Counted from the stretch's first letter, positions 1 to 9,628 are shown. The stretch is DNA of 64,000 bases from Flavisolibacter nicotianae (GCF_003628535.1 NZ_RBCI01000003.1:558001-622000), one strand, 5' to 3'. The notes: a model not told the origin generated them from the letters alone. A program made the numbers and translations.

Positions 1-183
1 CGCATTCGTGCGAAAATCTTTGCTCACAGGATAAAACTGCAGATCCTTGCGATCTTCACCTCTCACCACTTCATGTGTGCCTACATAATTCTTTAAAAAT
101 GCGGTCATGGAATCTTTATAGGTTGCCTGGGCAAAAGCACTGAAGGACACATAAAGAATGGGGAGAAAAACAAAGTGTTTCAT
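1..183 (-). CDS. DUF1684 family exported protein, N-terminal part only
   Basis: The gene starts at the ATG at 181-183 and runs off the left edge; 61 codons are visible. The first 18 or so residues form a signal peptide (MKHFVFLPILYVSFSAFAQ) ending at an AFAQ-type cleavage site. After it come a YVGTHE segment and RKDLQFYPVSKDFR, which resemble the start of DUF1684 proteins (a TH.E stretch followed by a FYP.D..yR motif). DUF1684 has no agreed enzymatic role. The protein is probably periplasmic. The family call rests on a short stretch, so it is moderate. Confidence 0.6.
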   Translation of the reverse strand, partial: MKHFVFLPILYVSFSAFAQATYKDSMTAFLKNYVGTHEVVRGEDRKDLQFYPVSKDFRTNA

Positions 184-250
184 GGTCGTTTGAACGTTGT
201 TCGGTTAATGCTCCAAAACTGTACAAGTGCCCGTGAAGATGGACAAAAGC

Positions 251-293
251 CTTTCAGTTCCAGGTTTGCCATCTGGTGTTTCTCGTCTCACGA
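251..293 (-). repeat. heptamer word array after arginase
   Basis: On the minus strand, just after the arginase stop codon, consecutive 7-base words read GTGAGAC, GAGAAAC, ACCAGAT, GGCAAAC, CTGGAAC. Three of the five end in AAC and the phase is constant. This is the weakest member of the intergenic word family described in the findings. Confidence 0.4.
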
Positions 294-296
294 TCA

Positions 297-1244
297 TCAA
301 CTCATCATCAGCACGTTCACGCTGCGTTGCAGGATGTTGAAGGCGATTTCCGCCATCAGGTTCTCTTTGTCGAGGGTAGGATTGACTTCGGTGATCTCAA
401 CACAACAGACCTTGCGGTTTTGCATTAGTTTGCTTACCAGGTCTTCGGCTTCGCGTTCCCGGAGGCCATTGCTTACCGGCGTGCCGGTCCCTCTTGTCAG
501 CGAAGAGTCGAGACTGTCCACGTCAAAAGAAACATAGATGTCGGTGCAGTCGCTGAAATAACGGGTAATGGACCGCACGATATTTTCCACCCCCTTGCTA
601 CGCACCTCTTTGGTGGTGATCACCTTCATGCCGTATTTGTCGATCAGGTGCTTTTCTTCCTTCTCGTAATCCCGAAGGGAAATGTACAGCACGTCTTCGG
701 GTAGTACTTTGGGAGCGATCTTGCCAATCTGCTTCAGGTAGTTCCACTGTTTGGCAGTTTCGGGATCCAGGTCGTGCACCGCGCATTCCCTGTTGTCTTC
801 GTTGATGGCGGCGGCCAGCGGCATGCCGTGCATATTGCCCGACGGCGTGGTATAGGGCGTGTGCAGGTCGGCATGCGCATCGATCCAGATCACACCCAGT
901 TTGCTTTTGGGTTTGGCCATTTTGATCCCGGCAATGGTGCCGCCGGAAATGCTGTGGTCTCCGCTGAGCACCACGGGAAAAAAGTTGGATTTGATGGTTT
1001 CCTGCACGGCCTTGCTCACTTTATCGTACATGGCCACGATGCCTTTGATGCGTTTGGCATACGGTGATTCGATGGGTTCGTAAAGAAGCTTGTTTTCGGA
1101 CGGGATTTTTTCGGAAGGAAAATGGATAAAAAAACTGCTCATGAAATCCAGCGCCGCAATTTTGATCGCTTCAATTCCAAGTGAAGCACCACGGGTTCCG
1201 GCGCCGATTTCCGAAGGGACTTCAATAATCTTTATGTTCTTCAT
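297..1244 (-). CDS. rocF: arginase family ureohydrolase
   Basis: The 315-residue protein probably hydrolyses L-arginine to ornithine and urea with a binuclear manganese centre in the cytoplasm. The ureohydrolase metal motifs are present in order: GDHS (residues 95-98), DAHADLHTP (122-130) and SFDVDSLD (239-246), with the later glutamate in VEITEVNP (282-289). HGMPLA at 139-144 is more typical of arginases than of agmatinases. The length is normal for the family. A good promoter lies upstream at 1291-1321. Arginine decarboxylase (27533) and P5C dehydrogenase (36614) in the same window fit arginine catabolism. An agmatinase-like activity cannot be excluded from sequence alone. Confidence 0.88.
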   Translation of the reverse strand: MKNIKIIEVPSEIGAGTRGASLGIEAIKIAALDFMSSFFIHFPSEKIPSENKLLYEPIESPYAKRIKGIVAMYDKVSKAVQETIKSNFFPVVLSGDHSISGGTIAGIKMAKPKSKLGVIWIDAHADLHTPYTTPSGNMHGMPLAAAINEDNRECAVHDLDPETAKQWNYLKQIGKIAPKVLPEDVLYISLRDYEKEEKHLIDKYGMKVITTKEVRSKGVENIVRSITRYFSDCTDIYVSFDVDSLDSSLTRGTGTPVSNGLREREAEDLVSKLMQNRKVCCVEITEVNPTLDKENLMAEIAFNILQRSVNVLMMS

Positions 1245-1290
1245 ACAGCGAGTTTACGTCAGCCGATCCACCGTTCTGGTCTCTGTATGC

Positions 1291-1321
1291 CGAAGATAGG
1301 CGAAGACCAGCGAGGGGCAAA
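1291..1321 (-). promoter_or_regulatory. Bacteroidota-type promoter for arginase
   Basis: Read on the minus strand, TTTG (1318-1321), a 19-base spacer and TATCTTCG (1291-1298) match the Bacteroidota -33/-7 consensus TTTG and TAnnTTTG with one mismatch. The leader to the ATG at 1244 would be about 43 bases. Confidence 0.6.
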
Positions 1322-1379
1322 ATAGCAAAAGCCGTAACTGTACGAACGGCGGCAGAATGCTGTTGACCACCGGAATGAA

Positions 1380-1679
1380 TTACCGCAGCAACCGCAGCGT
1401 GATAAATAAAATGATCAGCAGAATCCCAATAAGTGATGCTATGAAAAGGAAATCCGCGGTGGTTTCGAGTGTTTGTGATTTTTTTGGATGGGACGAGCGG
1501 ATCGAGAAAAAAGACAAAATGCTGGAAAGGGATAAGCAAATTGCAACCAGGGCCGTAAATTCATCGATGCTGCTGGTTTCTGATATGTTGGTAATATGGA
1601 ACGACGTGATCACGAAAAGACAGAACCCCAAGAGGTTTACGGAGGTGTTCAGGATGTGCTCTGATGTATTTTTTGCCAT
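1380..1679 (-). CDS. small membrane protein, unknown function
   Basis: The 99-residue protein has a non-polar segment near residues 14-25, a second at about 40-60 and a long one at 74-98, so two or three membrane spans. The loop around 62-72 is basic and polar (SIRSSHPKKSQ), which would place it in the cytoplasm. The C-terminus ends in RLLR. No enzymatic motif is visible. It lies between arginase and a universal stress gene on the same strand, with gaps of over 130 bp on each side, so it is probably its own transcript. I do not recognise a named family. Confidence 0.6.
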   Translation of the reverse strand: MAKNTSEHILNTSVNLLGFCLFVITSFHITNISETSSIDEFTALVAICLSLSSILSFFSIRSSHPKKSQTLETTADFLFIASLIGILLIILFITLRLLR

Positions 1680-1963
1680 GGGACAATGATTGAGTACCGT
1701 ACAAAACGTTTAACGCAGCGACCAATGGAATGAAGGTAAAGGTTTTGCAAAATGTATTTTTCCGGTCAAATGGCACACGCCATAACAGCCGGAAAGCTCA
1801 ATATCTACAATAGAATATCCTTCTCCTGTCTCGGCACAGGATCATCATTCCCGCATAAAAGCCGCTGGTAAAAGTCAACGGCTGGATGCTTGTTTCAACA
1901 AAAGATCTTTCGGGATAGGATACGTCTCTTCCGCCTGGTTCTCCCAGCGGGATAGGGCTGGGT
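1680..1963. other. intergenic stretch, nothing recognised
   Basis: About 280 bp lie between the small membrane gene and the stress-protein gene. I see no convincing ORF, hairpin with T-tract or promoter of good quality here. Confidence 0.5.
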
Positions 1964-2737
1964 TTATTCATGCGTTGCCAGAACCGGCACATCTGCTTCG
2001 TACACCAGTTTGCGGGTATTGGTCCCTCTCACCAGGTAATTAAAGAAACTGTGTTTGCGGGGGAAGGTCAGCACCATGTCGATGTTTTTGTCGGCTATAA
2101 AGCGGCGCAGGGATTCGTGAAAACCGTAGGTTTTGATAAAGTGGAAGTCCGGTTTGTAGTCGGCAAACATTTCTTCAAGGGCAGCTTTCTGGGCACAGTA
2201 TTCTTCGTCGAGGGTAATGTATAGATTGCTGTTCACATTGACGATGTGCAAAGAGGGCTTGAACATCTCCAGGATTTTTTTTACGTGCGACACCGGGATC
2301 GAGTCCCGCACTTTGCGAAAGTCGCAGGCAAGCGCCACGTTTTTTACTTCATGGAAGGTGAAACCCGGCGGGATAACCAGTACCGGGCAAATGTTTTGCG
2401 CAATCATTTGCAGCGAAAAGCTTTCGGCCACGATCTTGGTGCGGGCCGTAACGGCCATCACCAGAAGGTCGGCATCTTCGAAGCGGGAAAGGCGGCAAAG
2501 GTTGTTGATAAAATTGTCGCCCTGCTCGGCTTTGCACACCACATTGACCTCGTATTTGTACGCATAGCTTTCTTTTAACCACTCCAGGTTTTTGTACGCC
2601 AGCGAGGCCTCACCCTCATCGCGGTACATGTGGTACAAAAGAATGGTGACGTTGGTCCGGCCGCGGAATAGTTGGGCCGTGAATTCGGCTGCATTCAGCG
2701 ACACATCGGAGAAATCAACAGGTACAATCGCTTTCAT
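1964..2737 (-). CDS. universal stress protein, two-domain type
   Basis: This is a cytoplasmic UspA-superfamily protein of 257 residues when started at the ATG at 2735-2737, where MKAIVPVDFSD gives the typical first beta strand of a Usp domain. An in-frame ATG 14 codons further upstream exists but adds a serine/glutamine-rich stretch that the family lacks. The length fits two fused Usp domains: one at about 1-140 (VPVDFS; LLVMAVTART; PVLVIPPG) and a degenerate second half (VKNVALACDF; VLTFPRKHSF; DVPVLATHE). The ATP-binding G-2X-G-9X-G motif is not clear in either half. Family function is stress tolerance; the ligand is unknown. Confidence 0.8.
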   Translation of the reverse strand: MKAIVPVDFSDVSLNAAEFTAQLFRGRTNVTILLYHMYRDEGEASLAYKNLEWLKESYAYKYEVNVVCKAEQGDNFINNLCRLSRFEDADLLVMAVTARTKIVAESFSLQMIAQNICPVLVIPPGFTFHEVKNVALACDFRKVRDSIPVSHVKKILEMFKPSLHIVNVNSNLYITLDEEYCAQKAALEEMFADYKPDFHFIKTYGFHESLRRFIADKNIDMVLTFPRKHSFFNYLVRGTNTRKLVYEADVPVLATHE

Positions 2738-2930
2738 TTTCGTTGGTTTTTGTTGAAACGAAGATGCCCCGGATGCCATTTTTCACCAATGAAGTTCAGC
2801 GTGCAAAAAACTGATTTTGATCATTTATCGGCGCGAAAGCCGGCCCAAAACAGGCTCCGGCCGCGGTTGTTAAAGGCCCGCATTTATTGCCCGCAAAGGT
2901 TATATTTGCTGCCTTCTAAAAACTGAAAGA

Positions 2931-5900
2931 GTGCGATTAAAATCTTTAGAGATCAAGGGGTTTAAAAGTTTTGCCGATAAAACCCAGGTGAATTTCGACG
3001 AAAATATCACCGGGATCGTGGGCCCGAACGGTTGCGGGAAAAGCAACATCGTGGACAGCATCCGCTGGGTGATCGGCGAACAGAAAATCTCCCATCTCCG
3101 GTCCGAAAACCTGGAAAGCCTGGTGTTTAACGGCTCCAAAACCCGCAGTGCCAGTGGACTGGCCGAGGTGAGCCTCACCTTTGAAAACACCAAAAACCTC
3201 CTGCCCACAGAATTCAGCACCATCACCATCACCCGGAAGTTTTACAAAAACGGGGAAAGCGAATACCGCCTGAACGATGTACAGTGCCGCCTGAAAGACA
3301 TTCAAAATCTGTTCATGGATACGGGGGTTTCTACCGACAGCTACGCCATCATCGAGCTGGGAATGGTGGATGACCTGATCAAGGATAAGGACAACAGCCG
3401 CCGCCGCATGCTCGAACAGGCTGCCGGTATTTCTATTTATAAGACCCGGAAAAAAGAAGCCAGGCAAAAGCTGGATGCCACCGAGCAGGACCTGGCGCGG
3501 ATCGAGGACCTGCTGTTCGAGATCAACAACCAGTTGAAGACCCTGGAGAACCAGGCGAAAAAAGCGCAGAAGTATTACGAGATCAAAAAAGAATACCGCG
3601 AGATCAGCATCGAGCTGGCCAAAGCGGCGCTGGAAGGATTTAACCTGACCTACAAAGACCTGAACGAAAAGCACGAAACCGAAACCGACAAGCGCATTGC
3701 CCTCGAGGCGGAAATTGCAACCTCGGAAGCCGGGATTGAACAGGAGAGAGTAGGCTTTATCGAAAAAGAGCGGGAGTTGCATTCGCTGCAACAGTCGTTC
3801 AACGAACTGGTGCAAACCCTGCGTACGAAAGAAAACGAAAAGAACCTTGCCACGCAGCGCCTTCAATACCTGCGGGAGCGGGAAGAAAACCTGTCGCAGT
3901 TCCTAAGCCGTGCCGAAGGCCAGATGACAGGGATCGAAGAAAGCATCGCCTTTACCCAAAAGCAAATTGGGGAGGAAGAAGAGGTGCTGAAAGGGCTGAA
4001 CAAGCAGTTGGAAGAACTGCGCACCCAGGTCGATGCCCGCCGCGCCGTGGTAGACGAAAAGCGGTCAGTGGTCAACCAGCTACGCTCTTCGTACCAGCAG
4101 GTGCAGCGCAGCCAGTTTGACGCCGAGAAAAAAGTGGCCGTTGCGGACACGTCGATCCAAAACCTGCAACGCACCATCTGGCACATGGAAGAAGACAAGG
4201 CGAACCGGGAAGACCAGATTGCGCAATTGCAAAAAGACAAGGGAGCGAAAGAAGAGCAGCTGTCGGCGAAGCAAACCGATTTGGAACAACTTCAAACGCA
4301 TCATAACAATACCAAAGAGCAGATCCTGAAAACCCAGGGTGTGCTGGAAACGCTGCGGGCCAATCTTGCACAGGAGAACCGCAAGCTCGATGCAAAAAAG
4401 AACGAGCATGACCTACTGAAAAGCCTCGTTGATAAAATGGAAGGCTACCCGGAAAGCGTCAAGTTCCTGCACAACAACAAGGGCTGGAACCACACGGCTC
4501 CGATTCTTTCCGATATCATCTATGTAAAAGAAGAATACCGTGCAGCAGTGGAAAATGTGCTGGAGCCCTACCTGAACTACTACGTGGTCAATAACCTACA
4601 GGAAGGATTGCAGGCCGTGCACCTGCTGGACAATGCAAAAAAAGGCAAGGCAAACTTTTTTTTGCTGGATAAAGTAGCCGGTGCCGCCTCCGATGCACAC
4701 CAGCCGGAAGGCACCACAGCCGCCATGGATGTGATCGAAGTGGATGAGCAATACCGTCCGCTGGCCGAGCAGTTGCTGCACAACGTGTTTATTGCCGACG
4801 ATGAATCGGTGCTGGAAAACAGCAACGGCGCCGTTATACTTGAAAAGCACGGCAAATATGTAAAAGGATCCTACACGCTGAGTGGCGGTAGCGTAGGACT
4901 GTTTGAAGGGAAAAAGATCGGCCGTGCAAAGAACCTGGAAAAGCTTCGCGACCAGATTGCAGCGCAGCAGGCTGTTGTAGCGGAACTGAACGCCGAGATC
5001 CAGGCAAGGCACAACGAAGTGATTGCCTACAATGCCGATTTGAAAGAAGGCGTTATCCGGCAAACGGAACGAGAAATCCAGCAACTCAACAACGAGTTGT
5101 ATGGTTTGCAAAACAAGCTGGAGAACCTGCAACATTCGCAGGCGACGTCGCAGAACCGCATCGAAGAACTGAACGAGCAGTTGGAAAATACCAACCTGTC
5201 CATTCAAAATGTACGCAACGAACTGACCGAGTTGAATGCTTCGCTGTCGGAATATGCCGAAGGCCTGCAAAAAGCAGAAGAAGATTACCGGTCTATCGAA
5301 GTGGAATACAGTACGCTGAATACGCAGTACAACAACCTGAACCTGCAGGTTACCCGTGAGCAAAGCAAGATTGCCAGCCTGAAACAGGAGTTGCAGTTCA
5401 AGAGCAACCAGTTGAACGACCTGCGTACGCAGGTGGAAACCAATACCTCGCAGTTAAAGCTCACGGCGGAAGACATTGTTCAGTCGGACGAAGCATTAAA
5501 AGAACTGGAAGAAGGTTTGTATGGACTGATGCGCAGAAGGGAAGCCGAGGAAAGTGCGCTGAACGAGGCCGACCAGTTCTATTACAACCTGCGCAACCAG
5601 TTGAGCACAAAAGAAAGTGCCCTGCGCCAGAAGGTAAAAGAAAAAGAAAGCATCGAGCACCTGCTCACGGAGATCAAGGATAAGCTGACAGACGTGAAAC
5701 TGCAACTGGCCGGGATGAAGGAGCGACTGAATGTTGAATTCAGGATCGTGCTGGAAGATATTCTCGATGAGCCCCGCACCACCAACACGCCGGTGGAAGA
5801 ACTGCAGGAGAAGTCGGATAAAATGAAAAAGCGGCTGGAGAACCTGGGCGAAGTCAATCCCACGGCCATCGAAGCATTTGAAGAGATGCGCAAGCGCTAC

Positions 5901-6449
5901 GAATTTATCGTGGAGCAAAAGAATGACCTGGTGAATGCCAAGCAAAGCCTGATGCAAACCATTGCCGAAGTGGAGACAACCGCCAACCAGAAGTTTCTCG
6001 ACACCTTTAACCAGGTGCGGGAAAACTTCATCAAAGTGTTCAAGGCGCTGTTCACCGAAGACGACCAGTGCGACCTGATTTTGGAAAATCCCGACAACCT
6101 TGCGGAAACCGGCATCGACATCATGGCGAAGCCCAAGGGGAAACGTCCAAGCAGCATCGGGCAATTGAGCGGGGGAGAACGTACACTGACGGCAACGGCA
6201 CTATTATTTGCCATTTACCTGATCAAGCCGGCGCCATTTTGTATCCTCGACGAGGTAGATGCGCCACTGGACGATGCCAACGTGGGCAAGTTTACCAAAA
6301 TGATCCGGGAGTTCAGCAACAACTCGCAGTTCATTATCGTCACGCACAACAAGACAACGATGAGCGCCGTGGACGTGATCTATGGTGTAACGATGCAGGA
6401 GCCTGGCGTGAGCCGGCTGGTGCCGGTGGATTTTAGAAGCCTGAACTAG
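2931..6449 (+). CDS. smc: chromosome segregation protein SMC
   Basis: This is a full-length SMC ATPase of 1172 residues, the dimeric core of the bacterial condensin that compacts and segregates chromosomes. Walker A GPNGCGKS is at 31-38, followed by a long coiled coil, a globular hinge at about 500-660 (AAVENVLEPYLNYYV, GGSVGLFEGKKIG), a second coiled coil, the ABC signature LSGGE at 1079-1083 and Walker B CILDEVDAP at 1104-1112. The start codon is GTG at 2931, fixed by the conserved MRLKSLEIKGFKSF opening. No scpA or scpB lies nearby. The gene ends before a strong bidirectional terminator. Confidence 0.97.
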   Translation: MRLKSLEIKGFKSFADKTQVNFDENITGIVGPNGCGKSNIVDSIRWVIGEQKISHLRSENLESLVFNGSKTRSASGLAEVSLTFENTKNLLPTEFSTITITRKFYKNGESEYRLNDVQCRLKDIQNLFMDTGVSTDSYAIIELGMVDDLIKDKDNSRRRMLEQAAGISIYKTRKKEARQKLDATEQDLARIEDLLFEINNQLKTLENQAKKAQKYYEIKKEYREISIELAKAALEGFNLTYKDLNEKHETETDKRIALEAEIATSEAGIEQERVGFIEKERELHSLQQSFNELVQTLRTKENEKNLATQRLQYLREREENLSQFLSRAEGQMTGIEESIAFTQKQIGEEEEVLKGLNKQLEELRTQVDARRAVVDEKRSVVNQLRSSYQQVQRSQFDAEKKVAVADTSIQNLQRTIWHMEEDKANREDQIAQLQKDKGAKEEQLSAKQTDLEQLQTHHNNTKEQILKTQGVLETLRANLAQENRKLDAKKNEHDLLKSLVDKMEGYPESVKFLHNNKGWNHTAPILSDIIYVKEEYRAAVENVLEPYLNYYVVNNLQEGLQAVHLLDNAKKGKANFFLLDKVAGAASDAHQPEGTTAAMDVIEVDEQYRPLAEQLLHNVFIADDESVLENSNGAVILEKHGKYVKGSYTLSGGSVGLFEGKKIGRAKNLEKLRDQIAAQQAVVAELNAEIQARHNEVIAYNADLKEGVIRQTEREIQQLNNELYGLQNKLENLQHSQATSQNRIEELNEQLENTNLSIQNVRNELTELNASLSEYAEGLQKAEEDYRSIEVEYSTLNTQYNNLNLQVTREQSKIASLKQELQFKSNQLNDLRTQVETNTSQLKLTAEDIVQSDEALKELEEGLYGLMRRREAEESALNEADQFYYNLRNQLSTKESALRQKVKEKESIEHLLTEIKDKLTDVKLQLAGMKERLNVEFRIVLEDILDEPRTTNTPVEELQEKSDKMKKRLENLGEVNPTAIEAFEEMRKRYEFIVEQKNDLVNAKQSLMQTIAEVETTANQKFLDTFNQVRENFIKVFKALFTEDDQCDLILENPDNLAETGIDIMAKPKGKRPSSIGQLSGGERTLTATALLFAIYLIKPAPFCILDEVDAPLDDANVGKFTKMIREFSNNSQFIIVTHNKTTMSAVDVIYGVTMQEPGVSRLVPVDFRSLN

Positions 6450-6579
6450 CGAGTGGCGAGTCTCCATTAAAGTCATAGAATTCTTACAATACAAAAAACC
6501 TCCTGAGCTACAGGAGGTTTTTTATTGAAGGAAAAGATTTTACCGAGAGGCTACTTGCCACTCGCCATGCACTACTCGC
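6447..6579. repeat. inverted 7-bp word arms flanking the smc/galM terminator
   Basis: Directly after the smc stop the plus strand reads GCGAGTG, GCGAGTC in 7-bp phase (6449-6462). Directly after the galM stop the minus strand reads GCGAGTA, GTGCATG, GCGAGTG, GCAAGTA in the same phase (6552-6579). GCGAGTGGCGAG at 6449-6460 is an 11 of 12 inverted match to 6554-6565. The terminator at 6493-6523 sits between the two arms. Confidence 0.65.
6493..6523. terminator. bidirectional Rho-independent terminator
   Basis: A perfect stem with strand AACCTCCTG, loop AGCTA and strand CAGGAGGTT is flanked by an A-tract and a T-tract. It therefore works for the convergent smc (plus) and galM (minus) genes. Confidence 0.9.
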
Positions 6580-7582
6580 TTTTTGAGAATTTATAAATCG
6601 TTTTTGAGCTAAACGTTTGCCCTGCCACCAAAATGGTATTGGGAAAAGAAGGTTCGTTTGGCGAGTTGGGAAAATGCTGTGTTTCGAGGCAAAAGCTGGT
6701 GCGGTAACTGTTGGGTAACGTAGCATTATCAAAGTTTGCGGAAAAAAGCTGCACACCCGGTTCTTCGGTAAAGGTTTCCATCACGATGCCGCTTTTGTCG
6801 CCGATGGCCGTGGCGGCCAGGCTGAGGCGGTTTGGCTCTTCTTTGTTCAATACAAAATTGTGATCGTAGCCGCCGCCAATTTTTATCTGTTTTTCATCAT
6901 TGTCAATGTCTCTTCCGATCGGCTTTGACGACCTGAAATCAAAGGCCGTTCCTGCCACCGGTTCAATGCCGGTCGGGATCAGCGTTTCATCAACGGGGGT
7001 GTAATGATCGGCATTGATCTGCAGTTGGTGGTTCTTCGCTGTGCCGCCGCCATTGAGGTTAAAGTAGGCATGATTGGTCAAATTAACCGGGGTCGCTGCA
7101 TCGGTTGTTGCCCGGTACACAATTTCCAATGCATCATCCTCGGTCGTAGTGAAGGTGACCGTTGCATCCAGGTTGCCGGGATAGCCTTCTTCGCCGTCTT
7201 TGGAATGGTAGCGCAGGGAGATGCTGTTTTCTTTTTGCTCCGTAATTTCCCATACCTGGTTGTGAAAGCCATTGGGACCGCCATGCAGGTGATTGGGACC
7301 GTTGTTGACGGGCAGCGTGTAAATCTCTTCATGCAGTTTGAATTCGCCGTTTTTGATCCGGTTTCCATAGCGGCCGATAGTAGCCCCGTGATAACAGACC
7401 GGCGGCACAAAATAGTCTTCGATCTTGCCGAAGCTTACGATCACATGCACGTCGTTGTATACCAGGTTGACCAGCCGTGCACCGAAATTACTGATGGCTG
7501 CACGCAGGTTTTTTCTGTTCTGGATGGATACGAGTTTGATTTCTTTCCCTGCAATTGTCGTTTCAAAGTTTTTGGCATCCAT
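6572..7582 (-). CDS. galM: aldose 1-epimerase (mutarotase)
   Basis: This enzyme interconverts alpha and beta anomers of galactose and related sugars. Starting at the ATG at 7580-7582 the protein has 336 residues, normal for GalM; the open frame continues upstream to 7696 but the extra residues are not family-like. Catalytic and binding motifs are GRYGNRI (70-76), HLHGGPNGFH (98-107), NHAYFNL (170-176) with the conserved histidine, and the late CLETQHFPN segment carrying the catalytic glutamate. No signal peptide is visible, so a cytoplasmic location is likely. The gene is divergent from the ABC exporter at 7709. Confidence 0.92.
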   Translation of the reverse strand: MDAKNFETTIAGKEIKLVSIQNRKNLRAAISNFGARLVNLVYNDVHVIVSFGKIEDYFVPPVCYHGATIGRYGNRIKNGEFKLHEEIYTLPVNNGPNHLHGGPNGFHNQVWEITEQKENSISLRYHSKDGEEGYPGNLDATVTFTTTEDDALEIVYRATTDAATPVNLTNHAYFNLNGGGTAKNHQLQINADHYTPVDETLIPTGIEPVAGTAFDFRSSKPIGRDIDNDEKQIKIGGGYDHNFVLNKEEPNRLSLAATAIGDKSGIVMETFTEEPGVQLFSANFDNATLPNSYRTSFCLETQHFPNSPNEPSFPNTILVAGQTFSSKTIYKFSKSE

Positions 7583-7680
7583 AATGCTTCCAGTTGGGTT
7601 TAACGTTTCCAAAGGCAAATCAGGAAAAGATAGGAGAGAATTGCAAAACTTCCTTTTCACATCCCACGTTTTACCTGCCT

Positions 7681-7688
7681 TACCTTTG
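7681..7688 (+). promoter_or_regulatory. -7 element for the ABC exporter gene
   Basis: TACCTTTG matches TAnnTTTG exactly and lies 20 bases before the TTG start codon at 7709. No clear -33 TTTG was found at the expected spacing. Confidence 0.45.
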
Positions 7689-7708
7689 TCGTTCAAATAT
7701 ACTCAGGC

Positions 7709-9535
7709 TTGAAGCATCTAAAGGCACTCAACAAATATTTCTGGAAGTATCGCGTTCGCCTGTCCATTGGCGTTCTCTTCATTATCATCTCCAACTATTT
7801 CGGTGTGCTGGCGCCGCAGATCACGGGTTTTATCCTCGACTTTGTGCAACGCCACCTGCCTGGCTACAAGCCGAGAGCAAAGCAGCCTTCCTACGATATC
7901 GTCGTGCAAAAATTCATTCATTGGATCGAGGGCCTGCAGTACACACCCATCCAGATCGTTCTGATCTGCGGGATTGTGATCCTGGCGACAGCCCTGGTCC
8001 GCGGCTTTTTTATGTTCCTCATGCGCCAGACCATCATTGTGATGAGCCGCCATATAGAGTACGACCAGAAGAACGAAGTCTACGAACACTACCAAAAGCT
8101 TGATGCAACATTTTATAAAACGCATAGCACGGGAGACCTGATGAGCCGCATGGCGGAAGACGTAAGCCGGGTACGCATGTTTACGGGGCCGGCCATTATG
8201 TATTTTATCAACCTGGCAACACTCATTTCCATGAGTGTTTACTTTATGCTGAAGCGGGATGTGGAACTGACCTTGTATGTGCTGTCGCCGCTGCCCATCC
8301 TTGCCGCCACCATCTATTTTGTCAACACCATTATTCATCGCAAAAGCGAAGCGGTGCAGGCTGCTCTCGGGCAGTTGACCACCACCGCCCAGCAGGCCTA
8401 TTCGGGTATCCGGGTGATCAAGTCCTTTGTGCAGGAAGATGCCATGCAACGGGCTTTTGAAGACAGCAGCGAAAAGTATCGCAGCGGGGCTGTGGGACTG
8501 GCCAAGGTTGAAGCTCTTTACTTTCCTTCCATGACTCTGCTGATCGGCCTGAGTACGCTGCTCACGATCATGATTGGCGGTATTTACTATCTCAATGGCA
8601 ACAAAGACATCGGCCTTGATACGATCGTTGAATTTGTTATTTACATCAACATGCTTACGTTCCCGGTGAGTGCCATCGGCTGGACGGCGAGCATGATGCA
8701 ACGCGGGGCGGCGTCGCAAAAACGGCTGAATGAATTCCTGGAAACCAGGCCCCAGATCCAGGATGCAGCCGGCTCCGAAGCACGCAGTCTTAACGGTGAC
8801 ATCAAGCTGCAAAACGTTTCGTTTACCTATTCTCATACCGGCATCGAGGCCATCAAAAATTTATCGCTTCATATCCGGCCGGGTGAACGTGTGGCCGTCG
8901 TTGGTAGAACCGGCAGCGGCAAGACAACGCTTGCCCAACTCATTCTTCGTCTTTACGAAGCCACCGAGGGCGCCGTGTTACTGGATGATGTGGCAATTGA
9001 GCGGATACAGTTGGATAGCCTGCGCAACCAAATGAGCTATGTGCCCCAGGATGGTTTTCTTTTCAGCGACAGCATTGCCAACAATATTTCTTTCGGTACC
9101 CGCTGGCATGACCCGGAAAAAGTTCGGCAGGCAGCGCAACTGGCGGCCGTGGCCAAAGACATTGAAGGGTTTGCCAAAGGCTACGAAACAGAGATCGGCG
9201 AAAGAGGTGTGACGCTGAGCGGTGGGCAAAAGCAACGCATTTCGATTGCCCGTGCTTTGCTTAAAGAAGCGCCTGTGATGATCTTCGACGACTGCCTCAG
9301 TGCCGTGGATGCCCGGACCGAAAAAGAGATCATCACCAACCTGACCGGCTACCTCCGGGGCAAGACAGCGGTGTTCATTACCCACAGGGTGTTTAACCTG
9401 TTTGGCTTCGATAAAATTGTTGTGCTGGATGAAGGCGAATTAAAGGAAATCGGAACCCACCAGGACCTGATGGAACTGCGTGGATTGTATTACCAAATGT
9501 ACCAGCGACAACTGCAGGAAGAAGAGGCGGAATAA
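7709..9535 (+). CDS. ABC transporter, fused permease and ATPase (MsbA/MdlB type)
   Basis: This 608-residue half-transporter should form a homo- or heterodimeric exporter in the inner membrane. The N-terminal half (about 1-330) has six predicted membrane spans. The C-terminal nucleotide-binding domain has Walker A GRTGSGKT (399-406), a Q-loop near SYVPQDGFLF, the signature LSGGQ (503-507), Walker B VMIFDDCLSAVD and an H-loop in VFITHR. The start codon is TTG; MKHLKALNKYFWKYRVRL is a usual opening for Bacteroidota exporters, which supports it. The substrate (lipid, peptide or drug) cannot be told from sequence. Confidence 0.92.
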   Translation: MKHLKALNKYFWKYRVRLSIGVLFIIISNYFGVLAPQITGFILDFVQRHLPGYKPRAKQPSYDIVVQKFIHWIEGLQYTPIQIVLICGIVILATALVRGFFMFLMRQTIIVMSRHIEYDQKNEVYEHYQKLDATFYKTHSTGDLMSRMAEDVSRVRMFTGPAIMYFINLATLISMSVYFMLKRDVELTLYVLSPLPILAATIYFVNTIIHRKSEAVQAALGQLTTTAQQAYSGIRVIKSFVQEDAMQRAFEDSSEKYRSGAVGLAKVEALYFPSMTLLIGLSTLLTIMIGGIYYLNGNKDIGLDTIVEFVIYINMLTFPVSAIGWTASMMQRGAASQKRLNEFLETRPQIQDAAGSEARSLNGDIKLQNVSFTYSHTGIEAIKNLSLHIRPGERVAVVGRTGSGKTTLAQLILRLYEATEGAVLLDDVAIERIQLDSLRNQMSYVPQDGFLFSDSIANNISFGTRWHDPEKVRQAAQLAAVAKDIEGFAKGYETEIGERGVTLSGGQKQRISIARALLKEAPVMIFDDCLSAVDARTEKEIITNLTGYLRGKTAVFITHRVFNLFGFDKIVVLDEGELKEIGTHQDLMELRGLYYQMYQRQLQEEEAE

Positions 9536-9548
9536 AAATTTTCACAAA

Positions 9549-9579
9549 TTTGGCTGTTCGGAAAATGCAATTATATTTG
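9549..9579 (+). promoter_or_regulatory. consensus promoter for the DUF3276 gene
   Basis: TTTG at 9549-9552, a 19-base spacer and TATATTTG at 9572-9579 match the Bacteroidota promoter consensus exactly. The leader to the GTG start is about 47 bases. This is the best promoter match in the window. Confidence 0.75.
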
Positions 9580-9628
9580 TAAGCAAGTAAACCAAAACTT
9601 TTTCAATTCATTGTAAAAATCTACAACT

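Noticed and set aside
1798-1992. 64-codon minus-strand open frame overlapping the stress-protein 3' end
   Set aside because: No domain-like pattern, starts inside another gene, and its end is rich in arginine and cysteine.
2946-6494. Long antisense frames opposite smc
   Set aside because: They mirror the codon structure of smc, have phenylalanine/leucine-rich shadow composition and no domains.
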